Both the position numbers and the translations under genes were made by a program. Source: CAYXVB01 sp964467785 (lineage in GTDB: Bacteria > Bdellovibrionota > UBA1018). Taken from it: a stretch of DNA of 28,727 nucleotides. The notes under the pieces are model-generated. The model saw nothing but the letters and a program-made list of their open reading frames with translations. It did no database searches and was not told the origin of the DNA. Below, in pieces: positions 8,701-15,045 of the stretch (position 1 is the first letter of the stretch; every line of letters begins with the position of its first letter). The DNA lies in NCBI GenBank assembly GCA_964467785.1, contig CAYXVB010000029.1:1-28727 (forward strand), written 5' to 3'.

Positions 8701-9528
8701 GCGACCGGTCCACATTTGGCCAATTGTCCGGTATGCCGCGCCCATCACTTCGAAGTGATCATTGGGCATGACCTTGCCAAGGGACTCCAGGATCTCGGGG
8801 TCATAGGCGGCAAGGCCTTCGAGGATGTGAGAGTTGTTGGAGGCACCCGACGGCGAGCCCGCGTTCAACTCGAGGAGCTGAAACGGCAGGCGCATGTGCT
8901 TGTCCTCGACCTTGAGAACTCTCTCATGCCGTGGGGCGTCTTCCGCGAGCACGAGATCGAGGCCCACGACATCGAAGAAGGGATACTCTTTCATCACTGG
9001 GTGATGAAGCTGCGGAAAATACGCGGGGCATTCTTCGATCGCGCGGACAAAGAGAACGCGCTCCTCGTCGGGCAGGCTTTGCACAAATGCGGAGTCACGC
9101 ACGGAAGCCGCGCCATAGATATCCTGGAGGACGAGCCTCAATGAGGCGACAAGAGTCTGCGCCGATCTCTCAATGCGATCGAAGAGTGATTTTGGCAGTG
9201 GGATAGGCGTATTGGTGCAAGGAACGTTGAAGATCCGGTATTCGCCGCTCTTGGTGAGTTTCGCGAAAGTCATCTCGCGCTTGCTCAAGAAGTCCGTCAA
9301 TGCCCGGCTTTTGCGGTACTGATCCTCGATCGGGCGAGCCAGAAGCCTGCTTGCGACGTCGCGGCAGTGGGAGTAGGCCTCCGGCGGGTCGTCGCGCCGA
9401 TCCTTTCGCGGGCTTGCGAACAGGTAGTTCGGCACTGAGATTCGGTCATTGCCAATAAAGCCTAGTGAAGGGAGATAACCGTTGGTGTTGGGGGCCGGGC
9501 GTTGGGCTAGGCTATCTTCTTTGCGCAT
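5731..9528 (-). CDS. Circularly permuted ATP-grasp ligase fused to HExxH domain
   Basis: This 1265-residue protein is predicted to be cytoplasmic. The ATG at 9528 is chosen because GGAG lies 8 bases upstream; a GTG 36 bases further up lacks a good site. Residues 150-600 resemble the circularly permuted ATP-grasp family (CP_ATPgrasp, COG2308 type): LELNAGSPSG at 219-228, WVIKTPNLSGGKG at 476-488 (glycine-rich ATP loop), ADMRMWVFFG at 543-552 and SIVNTSKGGGYAP at 580-592. Such enzymes are expected to join a carboxylate and an amine using ATP. Residues about 625-900 are mainly helical, in the place where an Alpha-E domain often follows, but I cannot confirm that homology. The C-terminal part carries GHELIHLHQ (H1046, E1047, H1050) and a later LEASAAD (E1091), a gluzincin-like zinc-peptidase arrangement. 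It is the first gene of a three-gene operon. The fusion is unusual and the substrate is unknown. Confidence 0.82.
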   Translation of the reverse strand: MRKEDSLAQRPAPNTNGYLPSLGFIGNDRISVPNYLFASPRKDRRDDPPEAYSHCRDVASRLLARPIEDQYRKSRALTDFLSKREMTFAKLTKSGEYRIFNVPCTNTPIPLPKSLFDRIERSAQTLVASLRLVLQDIYGAASVRDSAFVQSLPDEERVLFVRAIEECPAYFPQLHHPVMKEYPFFDVVGLDLVLAEDAPRHERVLKVEDKHMRLPFQLLELNAGSPSGASNNSHILEGLAAYDPEILESLGKVMPNDHFEVMGAAYRTIGQMWTGREDGVQIILPPGGASGAAPEIHQLAAHSGIIYADAGQLYQDPECNVRLRSADGRDPVVTAIYSRVNADSALYDPAIGIFLRDAESGERLYCGDPMVPVRPGTTPPPLLDRDGKPVPMESSYAIPNAVAAIHGRKLYLGGLNRVLDNKIILSILCERAPMFFADELASLGINSGLNPPVSPPETLPSRAESVEVIAQSPEDWVIKTPNLSGGKGVYILKTLPEAERKAVIAEARANPGHFAFQKLVRIGRIPVAIHSKSEGYHYANIAADMRMWVFFGAGESFRLPKLTSNALVRTAPVEKGPLSSIVNTSKGGGYAPMVVTDDIGHPESIPAVQAAHPQRQRLPLNALPAFAAAQLVQIAQLSNEITRMLATGEPGAYPLFLMATSLKAQCREVLSFLHPLNMEPVQEMLRLIAQRVPKRAAKEFTAKRTQLRSRLVSLLARLESRLPDAFWSEFDHVRAVYRHYGPEHYGPADRAADRETLSRIKSTLSEAGMDTKSRNQLLSMMGSLVEGEYPGCEPVSASLRMRISSLTERFRSLAREHLNADPATLLISGAFQSGEKQCPPEYRILFADEPRAANETISVPSTVSSCIATEQELIRGELITESEWVPTHLKKARSAWAESMKEFSSYATRVTAETADKALGELRERHFQEHPELESYRRILRSTDGHSTEDLLKILDILPYAKYNLYRFAAMEGLDVSQVLLRDLEHRRIAILDKGLRERYGLNKDSFAGECYARKLRSHGLFSEARVYLWVGAELNPLIQAYTIGHELIHLHQIAAMMEREREAIKAGPLEFARFMSFYGLYLGLGAGALEASAADMALERTPLYGATELIEEAPNTPLVRELRKSLRSHAPEAWDDFLDSKGSLFGHAVDVAPQVKVKAIREVIPALENAKNIRFAKDLGFEINIDEVNSALPVANADQARRLRPLIERAIRSPKLDWRALQVIANHQYRGVRIAPDEFNENGVKLRPSLETFGLGGSYNQTQQ

Positions 9529-9838
9529 CTTTATGACTCCAAGTAGGGCAAGAAAACTCCGCACAGTGCACCGTGGTGCTTTGCGTTAAAAACTGTGAGC
9601 AGGCGATACCATCAGGAAGTCAAAGAAACAAGCATTAATACACAGTGCGTTAAGTATTTGTATTTATGAGGTTTATATTTGGAAAGTTGGAGTAATTTCC
9701 CGCTGAAATCATTCGGATTTAGAATTTGTTTAAATCGCGAGGTATGGAAGTATAATTAATTGACGCGACATGTCAATTGATTGTAAATAACTGCTTTTTA
9801 CTGGTTTTTGATGATCGCGTTGGCGAGGTGATGACTCA
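9529..9838. promoter_or_regulatory. Divergent promoter region of the ligase locus
   Basis: This 310-base AT-rich region lies between the divergent ATP-grasp and DUF2126-like genes and has no convincing ORF. It contains repeated octamers: CACAGTGC at 9562-9569 and 9641-9648, and TGCGTTAA at 9582-9589 and 9646-9653. A small palindrome GCACC-GT-GGTGC lies at 9568-9579. The plus-strand promoter and the 7-7-7 inverted repeat are listed separately. No clear minus-strand -10/-35 pair was found. Confidence 0.55.
9751..9778 (+). promoter_or_regulatory. TATAAT -10 box with overlapping inverted repeat (operator)
   Basis: A perfect TATAAT lies at 9751-9756, with only a weak -35 (TTGTTT at 9726-9731, spacing 19). 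Immediately downstream, AATTGAC (9758-9764) and GTCAATT (9772-9778) form a perfect 7-base inverted repeat around a 7-base spacer, covering the expected start of transcription. This placement suits a repressor operator for the gene at 9839. A dimeric regulator is inferred; none is encoded next to it. Confidence 0.5.
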
Positions 9839-11227
9839 ATGACCCAAGAGCGGACTATTCGGCAGTCGCTGACATTCGGATTCGAGCAGACATTCACTAC
9901 TCCGAACTGGTGGACGGACCCGGGTTTCGTATCGACCTCCGATACGCCGCTCAAGCGCGAAAAGATGCTGGCGCTGGCTCGTGAGATCGCTGAAGGGTTG
10001 GGCGGCTCCTTCAAAGAGTCGGCTGATATGTATGGGCACCTCCAATACGAAACCTTTGACGGTGCAGGGCGCGCGTCTTTCGTGGTCACCATGGATCCCG
10101 GTTGCATCGAAGTGAAGACTCAGCCCTTGCTCATCGACGAGATCGAACGGACAATGGCGCCGCTGATGGCGGCCGCGCACGTCGTTGATATCGTGCCCTA
10201 TCGCAACTGGTGGTATGGCGTCCGTACAGGAACCGAGGGGGGATGCCACGTCAATATGGGCGGATTCACCCACGACACCAATCCATTGGTGAACCAGCCG
10301 CTGCTCGTGTTGAAGTATGCGGCCTTCTTTCACAATAATCCGTGGCTCCATTACCCCTTCATGGGAGTCGACGTCGGTCCAGGTGGCAACGCCATGCGGA
10401 TGGACGAGCATCCCTTGCCCGCCGTGGGCGTAGAGCATGCTTCCATAGCGAGATTCCGCGAGTTGCCTTCGCATCTCGCTTCATGTCCGAATCCGGATGC
10501 GCTTACAGTCTCTTCGTGGTTCACGGATACCCTCCTGATGAAGGACAAGCACAGCGCGCCCTCGCTATATAAATTCAGAAGCCCATTTTGGCTAATCGAG
10601 GATCGCGCGGTCGAAGCGCTTCGTTCCGCCGCGGAGTTTGAGCTCATCGCCGAGCTGCGCGTGCGCGTCTTGGAATTCCTGCAGACGCAAGATCGGGTCG
10701 AAGAGTTGCTGGATTTCGGTCCGTCGCTGCATGAGGAAAAGCTGTCTTGTGAATGGCTCTGGGCGGGGTTTGTCGCAATGGCCGCGCGCCTGAAATTCGC
10801 TTCGGAGCCATATCGTCTTTTTTTCGAACGTCAGTTCCCGGTGCTTTCGTGTGGTGAAGGTGTGCCTGAGCGCATCCTCGTGCGGGAGGGGCGCCGCCCC
10901 AGGATTATCACCGCCGTCCAGATGCGCGGCCATCTGGTGATCTCGAAGACGATCGACACGAATCACGGTCGGCTGGAATTGCATTGCGAAGGGGCCGAGG
11001 AGCTGCTGCTTAATGGACACGGCTTCAAGACTTCCTACGGGCGACTGATTATCGATTACCAGCGTCCCACGGAGAACGGCCTCCTCGAGATCCGCGCGGG
11101 CGGAGAGAGCTGCCGTTTCCATCTCAACAACATGATGTTCACTGGCGAAGCTCTTGCTCCTGGCGCGCTTGAGATCTTGGAAGCGCGGGATGGATATGCG
11201 CGTTTGAGGGTCGAATCGGCCAACTGA
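9839..11227 (+). CDS. Glutamine-synthetase-like (DUF2126-like) amidoligase candidate
   Basis: This 462-residue protein is predicted to be cytoplasmic. The start is supported by GAGGTG about 9 bases upstream. It resembles the amidoligase / glutamine-synthetase fold of DUF2126 (COG4196) proteins. The pieces are FGFEQTF (13-19, first acidic metal ligand), DPGCIEVKTQPL (86-97), GGCHVNMGG (134-142), the run TNPLVNQPLLVLKY (147-160), HNNPWLHYPFMGVDVGPGG (165-183) with MRMDEH (186-191), and YKFRSPFW (244-251). The DUF2126 counterpart of the central run is the HPxLSYLFSG...GPTSQAPRxDEA pattern. The last 120 residues are beta-rich and not recognised. Classical DUF2126 proteins carry an N-terminal transglutaminase domain; here it is absent. 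The gene is divergent from the ATP-grasp/peptidase fusion, matching the known gene-neighbourhood pairing of these families. ATP-dependent amide formation is inferred; divergence from the canonical family is large. Confidence 0.68.
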   Translation: MTQERTIRQSLTFGFEQTFTTPNWWTDPGFVSTSDTPLKREKMLALAREIAEGLGGSFKESADMYGHLQYETFDGAGRASFVVTMDPGCIEVKTQPLLIDEIERTMAPLMAAAHVVDIVPYRNWWYGVRTGTEGGCHVNMGGFTHDTNPLVNQPLLVLKYAAFFHNNPWLHYPFMGVDVGPGGNAMRMDEHPLPAVGVEHASIARFRELPSHLASCPNPDALTVSSWFTDTLLMKDKHSAPSLYKFRSPFWLIEDRAVEALRSAAEFELIAELRVRVLEFLQTQDRVEELLDFGPSLHEEKLSCEWLWAGFVAMAARLKFASEPYRLFFERQFPVLSCGEGVPERILVREGRRPRIITAVQMRGHLVISKTIDTNHGRLELHCEGAEELLLNGHGFKTSYGRLIIDYQRPTENGLLEIRAGGESCRFHLNNMMFTGEALAPGALEILEARDGYARLRVESAN

Positions 11228-11241
11228 GTCTGTCGTTCGGC

Positions 11242-11270
11242 AAAAAAAACGGGGATGCCTTAGCACCCCC
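11242..11270 (-). terminator. Rho-independent terminator after the M16 pair
   Basis: On the minus strand GGGGTGC-TAAG-GCATCCCC (one bulged A) is followed by G and then TTTTTTTT. It lies about 30 bases after the stop at 11302 and just past the convergent stop at 11227. Confidence 0.85.
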
Positions 11271-11301
11271 GCCTCGAACGGTCGGCGTTTTGGGCCGATG
11301 T

Positions 11302-12665
11302 TTACTCCTGCGTGTAGGGAACGACCTCGATCTTGTCCGCCGCGAAACCGGTGGACTTTGCTATTTTGTCCTTGAGCTCGGCAGCCGTGCCCAGGACTGT
11401 GATCGTCATACGCTCAGGCTTGATGTAGGAACTGAGTGCCGAGTTGACCTGTTCGAGCGTAAGCTTAGCTAGCTCGGGACCATAGGACTTCATGAAGCCA
11501 TCGGGCAGATCGAGCGTCCGTTCGAGCAATTTGTTCTCCGCGCGTTTCTTGGGCGTGTCGTACATGAAGCCCGCGCTATTGACCTGGCTCCGCTGAGCGA
11601 ACTCAAACTCTTCTCGAGTGATTCCGCTCTTTTGGAGGTCCTCGACCATCTTGAGGGTGAACGTCAGCGCCTCAGGAGTATCCTTGGCCGCGGGGAATAG
11701 GTGGAACTGCCACGAGCGCGGCTGCAGACCCTGCTTGAAGTAGCTGTTCGCACCGTAGCTCCAGCCGCGCTTGACGCGGATCTCGACCATCATGCGGGCA
11801 TTGAACGAGNNNNNNNNNNCGCGTTACCGAGGTAAAGCGGGAAGAAATCCTTGTCCGTCATCCGAACGCCGATTTGGCCTCCATTGATCTGGGTCTGGGT
11901 GCGCTCCGGTTTATCGATGATGATCAGGCGGCGTTGCGCTGGATTCTGAGGCGCCTTGACCATCTCGATCTTGTCGCCGGGGCGGCCCGGGCGTTGCGAC
12001 GCAAGCGTTTTAGCCCACTTCGCGATTCTCTCCTGCTTAGTGTCGCCTGCGCCGACAATAAGCAGATTTGGATCCCGAAGCAGGTGATCATAATGCGCGA
12101 TGACCTTGTCGCGGGAGATCTTCTCGACGTCCTTGAGCTTGCCGAGAACCGGGTTGCCGTAGGGATGGTCGCGGAAAAGGTAACGATTGAAGCGTCGGTT
12201 GGCCAACGAGCCGTCATTGCCAAGCTCGGCAAGCAGAGCCGAGGAGATTTCCGAGCGCAGCTTGCGCATTTCCCCTTCGGGGAAGCTTGGCTGCGTGACG
12301 ATCTCGTTAACGAGCCCTAAAAACGCCTCCAGCTGTGACCCGATCACGGCTCCCCGAAGGATTAACGCCTCGGCCCTAGTCTCAATCGCCAAGCGCGCGC
12401 CCATTTGGTCAAGCGCCATGTCGATCTGCTCTTTAGTACGGGTGCGAGTCCCGCGCAGGAGCATCTCGCCCATGAAGTTGGTCAGACCCGACAGGCCAGC
12501 CGGATCGGTGACCGAACCCGCTTTGACCGCGACATTGACGTAGACGAGCGGGAGACTGTTGTCCTCTTCGAACGCGATCTCCACTGCTCGGGAAGGCGTC
12601 GCTTGGACAAGCGGGATCGCGGCGAGCGAGAACAGGACGAAGTTCTTCTTAAGTGATCTGATCAT
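11302..12665 (-). CDS. M16 peptidase family protein, non-catalytic partner (broken by gap)
   Basis: This exported M16 (pitrilysin/insulinase-like) protein is about 454 residues, with a signal peptide (VLFSLAAIPLVQATPSRA, cut near 27). The active-site box is degenerate. Where active enzymes have HxxEH, this one reads GLTNFMGEMLLRGT, with Asn, Gly and Glu replacing His, Glu and His at about 63, 66 and 67, so it should not bind catalytic zinc. The C-terminal half keeps the family signature IRVKRGWSYGA. Ten N bases at 11810-11819 interrupt it. The flanking frames differ by one base, so the true gap is most simply 11 bases, completing GNA-four residues-SFNARMM. ATGA overlap at 12662-12665 couples it to the catalytic gene upstream. 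Heterodimeric active/inactive M16 pairs are well known, which suggests that the two act together in the periplasm. Confidence 0.9.
11810..11819. other. Assembly gap (10 N)
   Basis: Ten N bases lie inside the non-catalytic M16 gene. The arbitrary length shifts the reading frame, giving a false stop at 11790 and a false start at 11793. Family alignment implies a missing length of 2 modulo 3. Confidence 0.98.
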
Positions 12666-14050
12666 TTGGGAACCCCCGTGATGACGGAGCGATTATTTGG
12701 AGACAGGTACTTCCTGGTGATCTGAGAGATGACGGAGGCGGGCACCGTCATGCTCTGCTTTTGGATGTTGATGCCAAGCTCGAAGTTTCCGGCGAGCGCC
12801 TCATACGCGCCAAGGAACCTGGCGATTTGAGAGTGGGTATTGAGGCCGGAATAGAATTCGAAGCTGCTCGAATTTCGGGCGCGCTCCAACTCGGTCTCGC
12901 TGACGGGTGTCTTGGCGAGCCTTTCGATCTCGCGGAGGATGATCGTCTCCGCCTGCGCGGCCTTGCGGCCCTTTTGGAGGTCCACTCCGATCACGAAGAG
13001 AGAAGGGTCCTTGTCGTCTAGGCCGTATGCCTCGACGGAAGTCGCGATGCCAGTCTCGACGAGTGCGCGCTGGAAGCGGCTGCTCTTGCCACCGGAAAGC
13101 ACAGTCTGCATCATGTTGAGGGCCGGGATGTCCTCATGGGTGATTGCAGGGATGTGGTAGCCGATGATCAGCTTCTCGTTCTTCATGTTGAATTTGAGTG
13201 TCTTGCGCCGGGCGCCGTCCTGAAGCGGCTCAGGCTCGATCGTCCGGGCGGGCGCCGCCTGGGCCTCGAGGGCACCGTAGTGCTTCTTCACGGTCTCCAG
13301 TACCTGAGTCGGCGTGACGTCGCCCACGACGATGATGGTAGCGTGGTTCGGGCTGTAATATGACCGATAAAACTCCTCGGCGTCTTTGCCCGACATCGAG
13401 TCGAGATCCTTTTGGTAGCCGATCACGGGCCAGTGGTACGGATGCTTTGTAAATGCGAGCTCGAATAGCTCTTGATACATCATTCCGTCAGGGCTGTTCT
13501 CGTTGCGGAATCTCCGCTCGTTCTGGACGACCTCGGTTTCCGTCTTGAAGGCTTTCTCATTGACGACGAGGTTGACCATTCGGTCGGCCTCGAGCTTGGC
13601 GATCAGCTCGAGCTTGTCCTTGGGGAGCTCCTGCACGTAGGCGGTGTAATCGCGGCTCGTGAAGGCGTTTTCGCCCTCCGCGCCAGCCCCCTCGAGGATG
13701 CGGTCGAACTCGCCGTCCTTGAGGCTTTTGGTCTCCTTGAACATCATGTGTTCGAAGAGATGCGCGAGGCCGGTCCTCCCGGGGAGCTCGTCGCGAGAGC
13801 CGACCTTGAACCAGGTATGGTAGGCGAACGTCGGTGAAGAATGGTCCTCCACCACCAACAGCCTGAGGCCGTTGTCCAAGGTGAATCGATTCACCTTATA
13901 AGTGCCGACGAGGGGGATCGCCGATTCGCGCGCGATCCGGTCCGCGTCCTCTTGGGTTTTCTTGCCGGCGCAGCCCGTCGTCAGGAAAGTGACGGTGGCC
14001 GCGATTCCTGCTGCGATCAGATAGGAGCTTCGTTTGGGTCGTATCATCAT
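12662..14050 (-). CDS. M16 family zinc metallopeptidase, lipoprotein
   Basis: This is the catalytic M16 peptidase, about 462 residues from the ATG at 14050 (a second ATG is at 14047). The N-terminus has a hydrophobic stretch ending in FLTTGC, a lipobox with Cys27, so it is probably a lipoprotein. The active site is complete: HLFEH at 97-101, with E178 in ETEVVQNERR giving the classical HxxEH-x76-E zinc site. Later parts read HYGALEAQ, GYHIPAI and SGGKSSRFQRAL, as in other M16B proteins. No strong Shine-Dalgarno is visible. Upstream in-frame codons to 14227 overlap ftsQ and are rejected as coding. The gene is translationally coupled to the inactive partner and divergent from ftsQ. It is likely a periplasmic peptide- or protein-degrading complex; the substrate is unknown. 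Confidence 0.93.
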   Translation of the reverse strand: MMIRPKRSSYLIAAGIAATVTFLTTGCAGKKTQEDADRIARESAIPLVGTYKVNRFTLDNGLRLLVVEDHSSPTFAYHTWFKVGSRDELPGRTGLAHLFEHMMFKETKSLKDGEFDRILEGAGAEGENAFTSRDYTAYVQELPKDKLELIAKLEADRMVNLVVNEKAFKTETEVVQNERRFRNENSPDGMMYQELFELAFTKHPYHWPVIGYQKDLDSMSGKDAEEFYRSYYSPNHATIIVVGDVTPTQVLETVKKHYGALEAQAAPARTIEPEPLQDGARRKTLKFNMKNEKLIIGYHIPAITHEDIPALNMMQTVLSGGKSSRFQRALVETGIATSVEAYGLDDKDPSLFVIGVDLQKGRKAAQAETIILREIERLAKTPVSETELERARNSSSFEFYSGLNTHSQIARFLGAYEALAGNFELGINIQKQSMTVPASVISQITRKYLSPNNRSVITGVPK

Positions 14051-14098
14051 ATTGTAGACGAAGGTAGCAGGCCGCTGTGGGATTTTCCATTCATTCGG

Positions 14099-14107
14099 TG
14101 TTAGAAT
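14099..14107 (+). promoter_or_regulatory. Extended -10 promoter for ftsQAZ
   Basis: TGTTAGAAT matches the extended -10 form TGnTAnAAT, 34 bases before the ftsQ start, in the 90-base divergent gap with the M16 pair. No good -35 box is seen, as is usual for extended -10 promoters. It would let ftsQAZ be transcribed independently of murCB. Confidence 0.5.
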
Positions 14108-14140
14108 GCTCCTCGGGCGTACTGAAGGAGTCGGTGCACG

Positions 14141-14962
14141 ATGGACGGTCTGGGAAGAAAACTGGTGATGGGCTTCACCGCGGTTTCGATCGCCGCGGCC
14201 ACCATCGGCGTTTACAGCGCGCTCCACTCATCGCTCTTTCTCGTGCAGGTCGTCGAAGTGAATGATCAGAGCGACGACGCCCCGGTGGATTCGCAAACGA
14301 TCTCAAGACTTGCCGCGGTGCCTGCAGGGATGGTGAATCTTTTCGATCTGGATCTTCGCGCGGTCGAGCAGCGGATTCTTTCCAATCATTGGATTCGTGA
14401 GGTTCGGCTTCAGAAGAGATTTCCGCAGACTTTGGCGATCGCGGTTACCTATCGCGAGCCCAAGGCGCTGATGCAGAATCCCGATGGTACGCTTTCTTAT
14501 GTCGACGTGGACGGCAAAGCCTTTGGCCAGGTCAATCTCAAGTTCCGATCCGACCTCCCGTTGCTTTCGGGATTTCATGCCCAGTCCCAGAAGCAAACAG
14601 TCGATGCGCTCAAGATCGTGTCCGCGCTGGAAACCAGCGTGTCAACGGCGGGCGCGATTCTTTCGTCGCTTGAGTGGGATCGTGAGCGAGGCTATCGCGC
14701 ACTGATCTCCTATCCGATGGAGGCCAAGCCTCAGGCTGTCGCGGGACGCGGTGCCGTCAAGACGATTGCCGCGGCGCCCATCCGCTCCTGGGGGCGCGCC
14801 GCAATCGACCTCGGTCAAGAAATTGACTCCCGAGCTACTGGCATCCAGTTGAGTCGTCTTTCGGAAGTCCTGAAGTATCTCGGCGCCAATTCCATCCCGG
14901 TTCAGCAGATCTGGGCGGACGCTGAGAAGAAAATTGTTGTCAAAACAATTCACGGTTCTTAG
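14141..14962 (+). CDS. ftsQ: Cell division protein FtsQ (DivIB-like, POTRA domain)
   Basis: FtsQ is a bitopic inner-membrane protein linking early and late divisome parts with FtsB and FtsL. The protein has 273 residues. A very short cytoplasmic tail (8 residues) precedes one transmembrane helix (about 9-27). The POTRA domain (about 31-105) contains VNLFDLDLRAVEQRIL and WIREVRLQKRFPQTLAIAVTYREPKAL, the recognisable FtsQ/DivIB core. YVDVDGKAF starts the beta domain. AAGGAG lies 10 bases upstream of the ATG. ftsA follows after 83 bases. The cytoplasmic tail is much shorter than in Escherichia coli. A Pro/Ala-rich insertion near 195-215 is unusual. Position next to ftsA and ftsZ makes the call secure. 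Confidence 0.92.
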   Translation: MDGLGRKLVMGFTAVSIAAATIGVYSALHSSLFLVQVVEVNDQSDDAPVDSQTISRLAAVPAGMVNLFDLDLRAVEQRILSNHWIREVRLQKRFPQTLAIAVTYREPKALMQNPDGTLSYVDVDGKAFGQVNLKFRSDLPLLSGFHAQSQKQTVDALKIVSALETSVSTAGAILSSLEWDRERGYRALISYPMEAKPQAVAGRGAVKTIAAAPIRSWGRAAIDLGQEIDSRATGIQLSRLSEVLKYLGANSIPVQQIWADAEKKIVVKTIHGS

Positions 14963-15041
14963 AATCCCTTATAGGTATTTTTTGCCTGCTGGGGTGCCAA
15001 TGCAGTGGCGCTTCCCATCAGAGTCCCATGGGAGGGATTCT
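14961..15041 (+). promoter_or_regulatory. Long-range inverted repeat in ftsQ-ftsA spacer
   Basis: AGAATCCC (14961-14968, at the ftsQ stop) is exactly complementary to GGGATTCT (15034-15041), which overlaps the ftsA Shine-Dalgarno GGAGGG (15031-15036). If paired in mRNA, this would mask the ftsA ribosome site. The palindrome TCCCATGGGA at 15024-15033 could compete with it. A role in setting FtsA level is a guess. Confidence 0.35.
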
Positions 15042-15045
15042 CAGT

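Noticed and set aside
11790..11793. Frameshifted M16 pseudogene
   Set aside because: The break coincides exactly with an N gap of arbitrary length, so it is an assembly effect, not a mutation.
14051..14227. Upstream extension of the catalytic M16 gene
   Set aside because: It would place the lipobox signal internally and overlap the ftsQ start; the Met at 14050 gives a proper lipoprotein leader.
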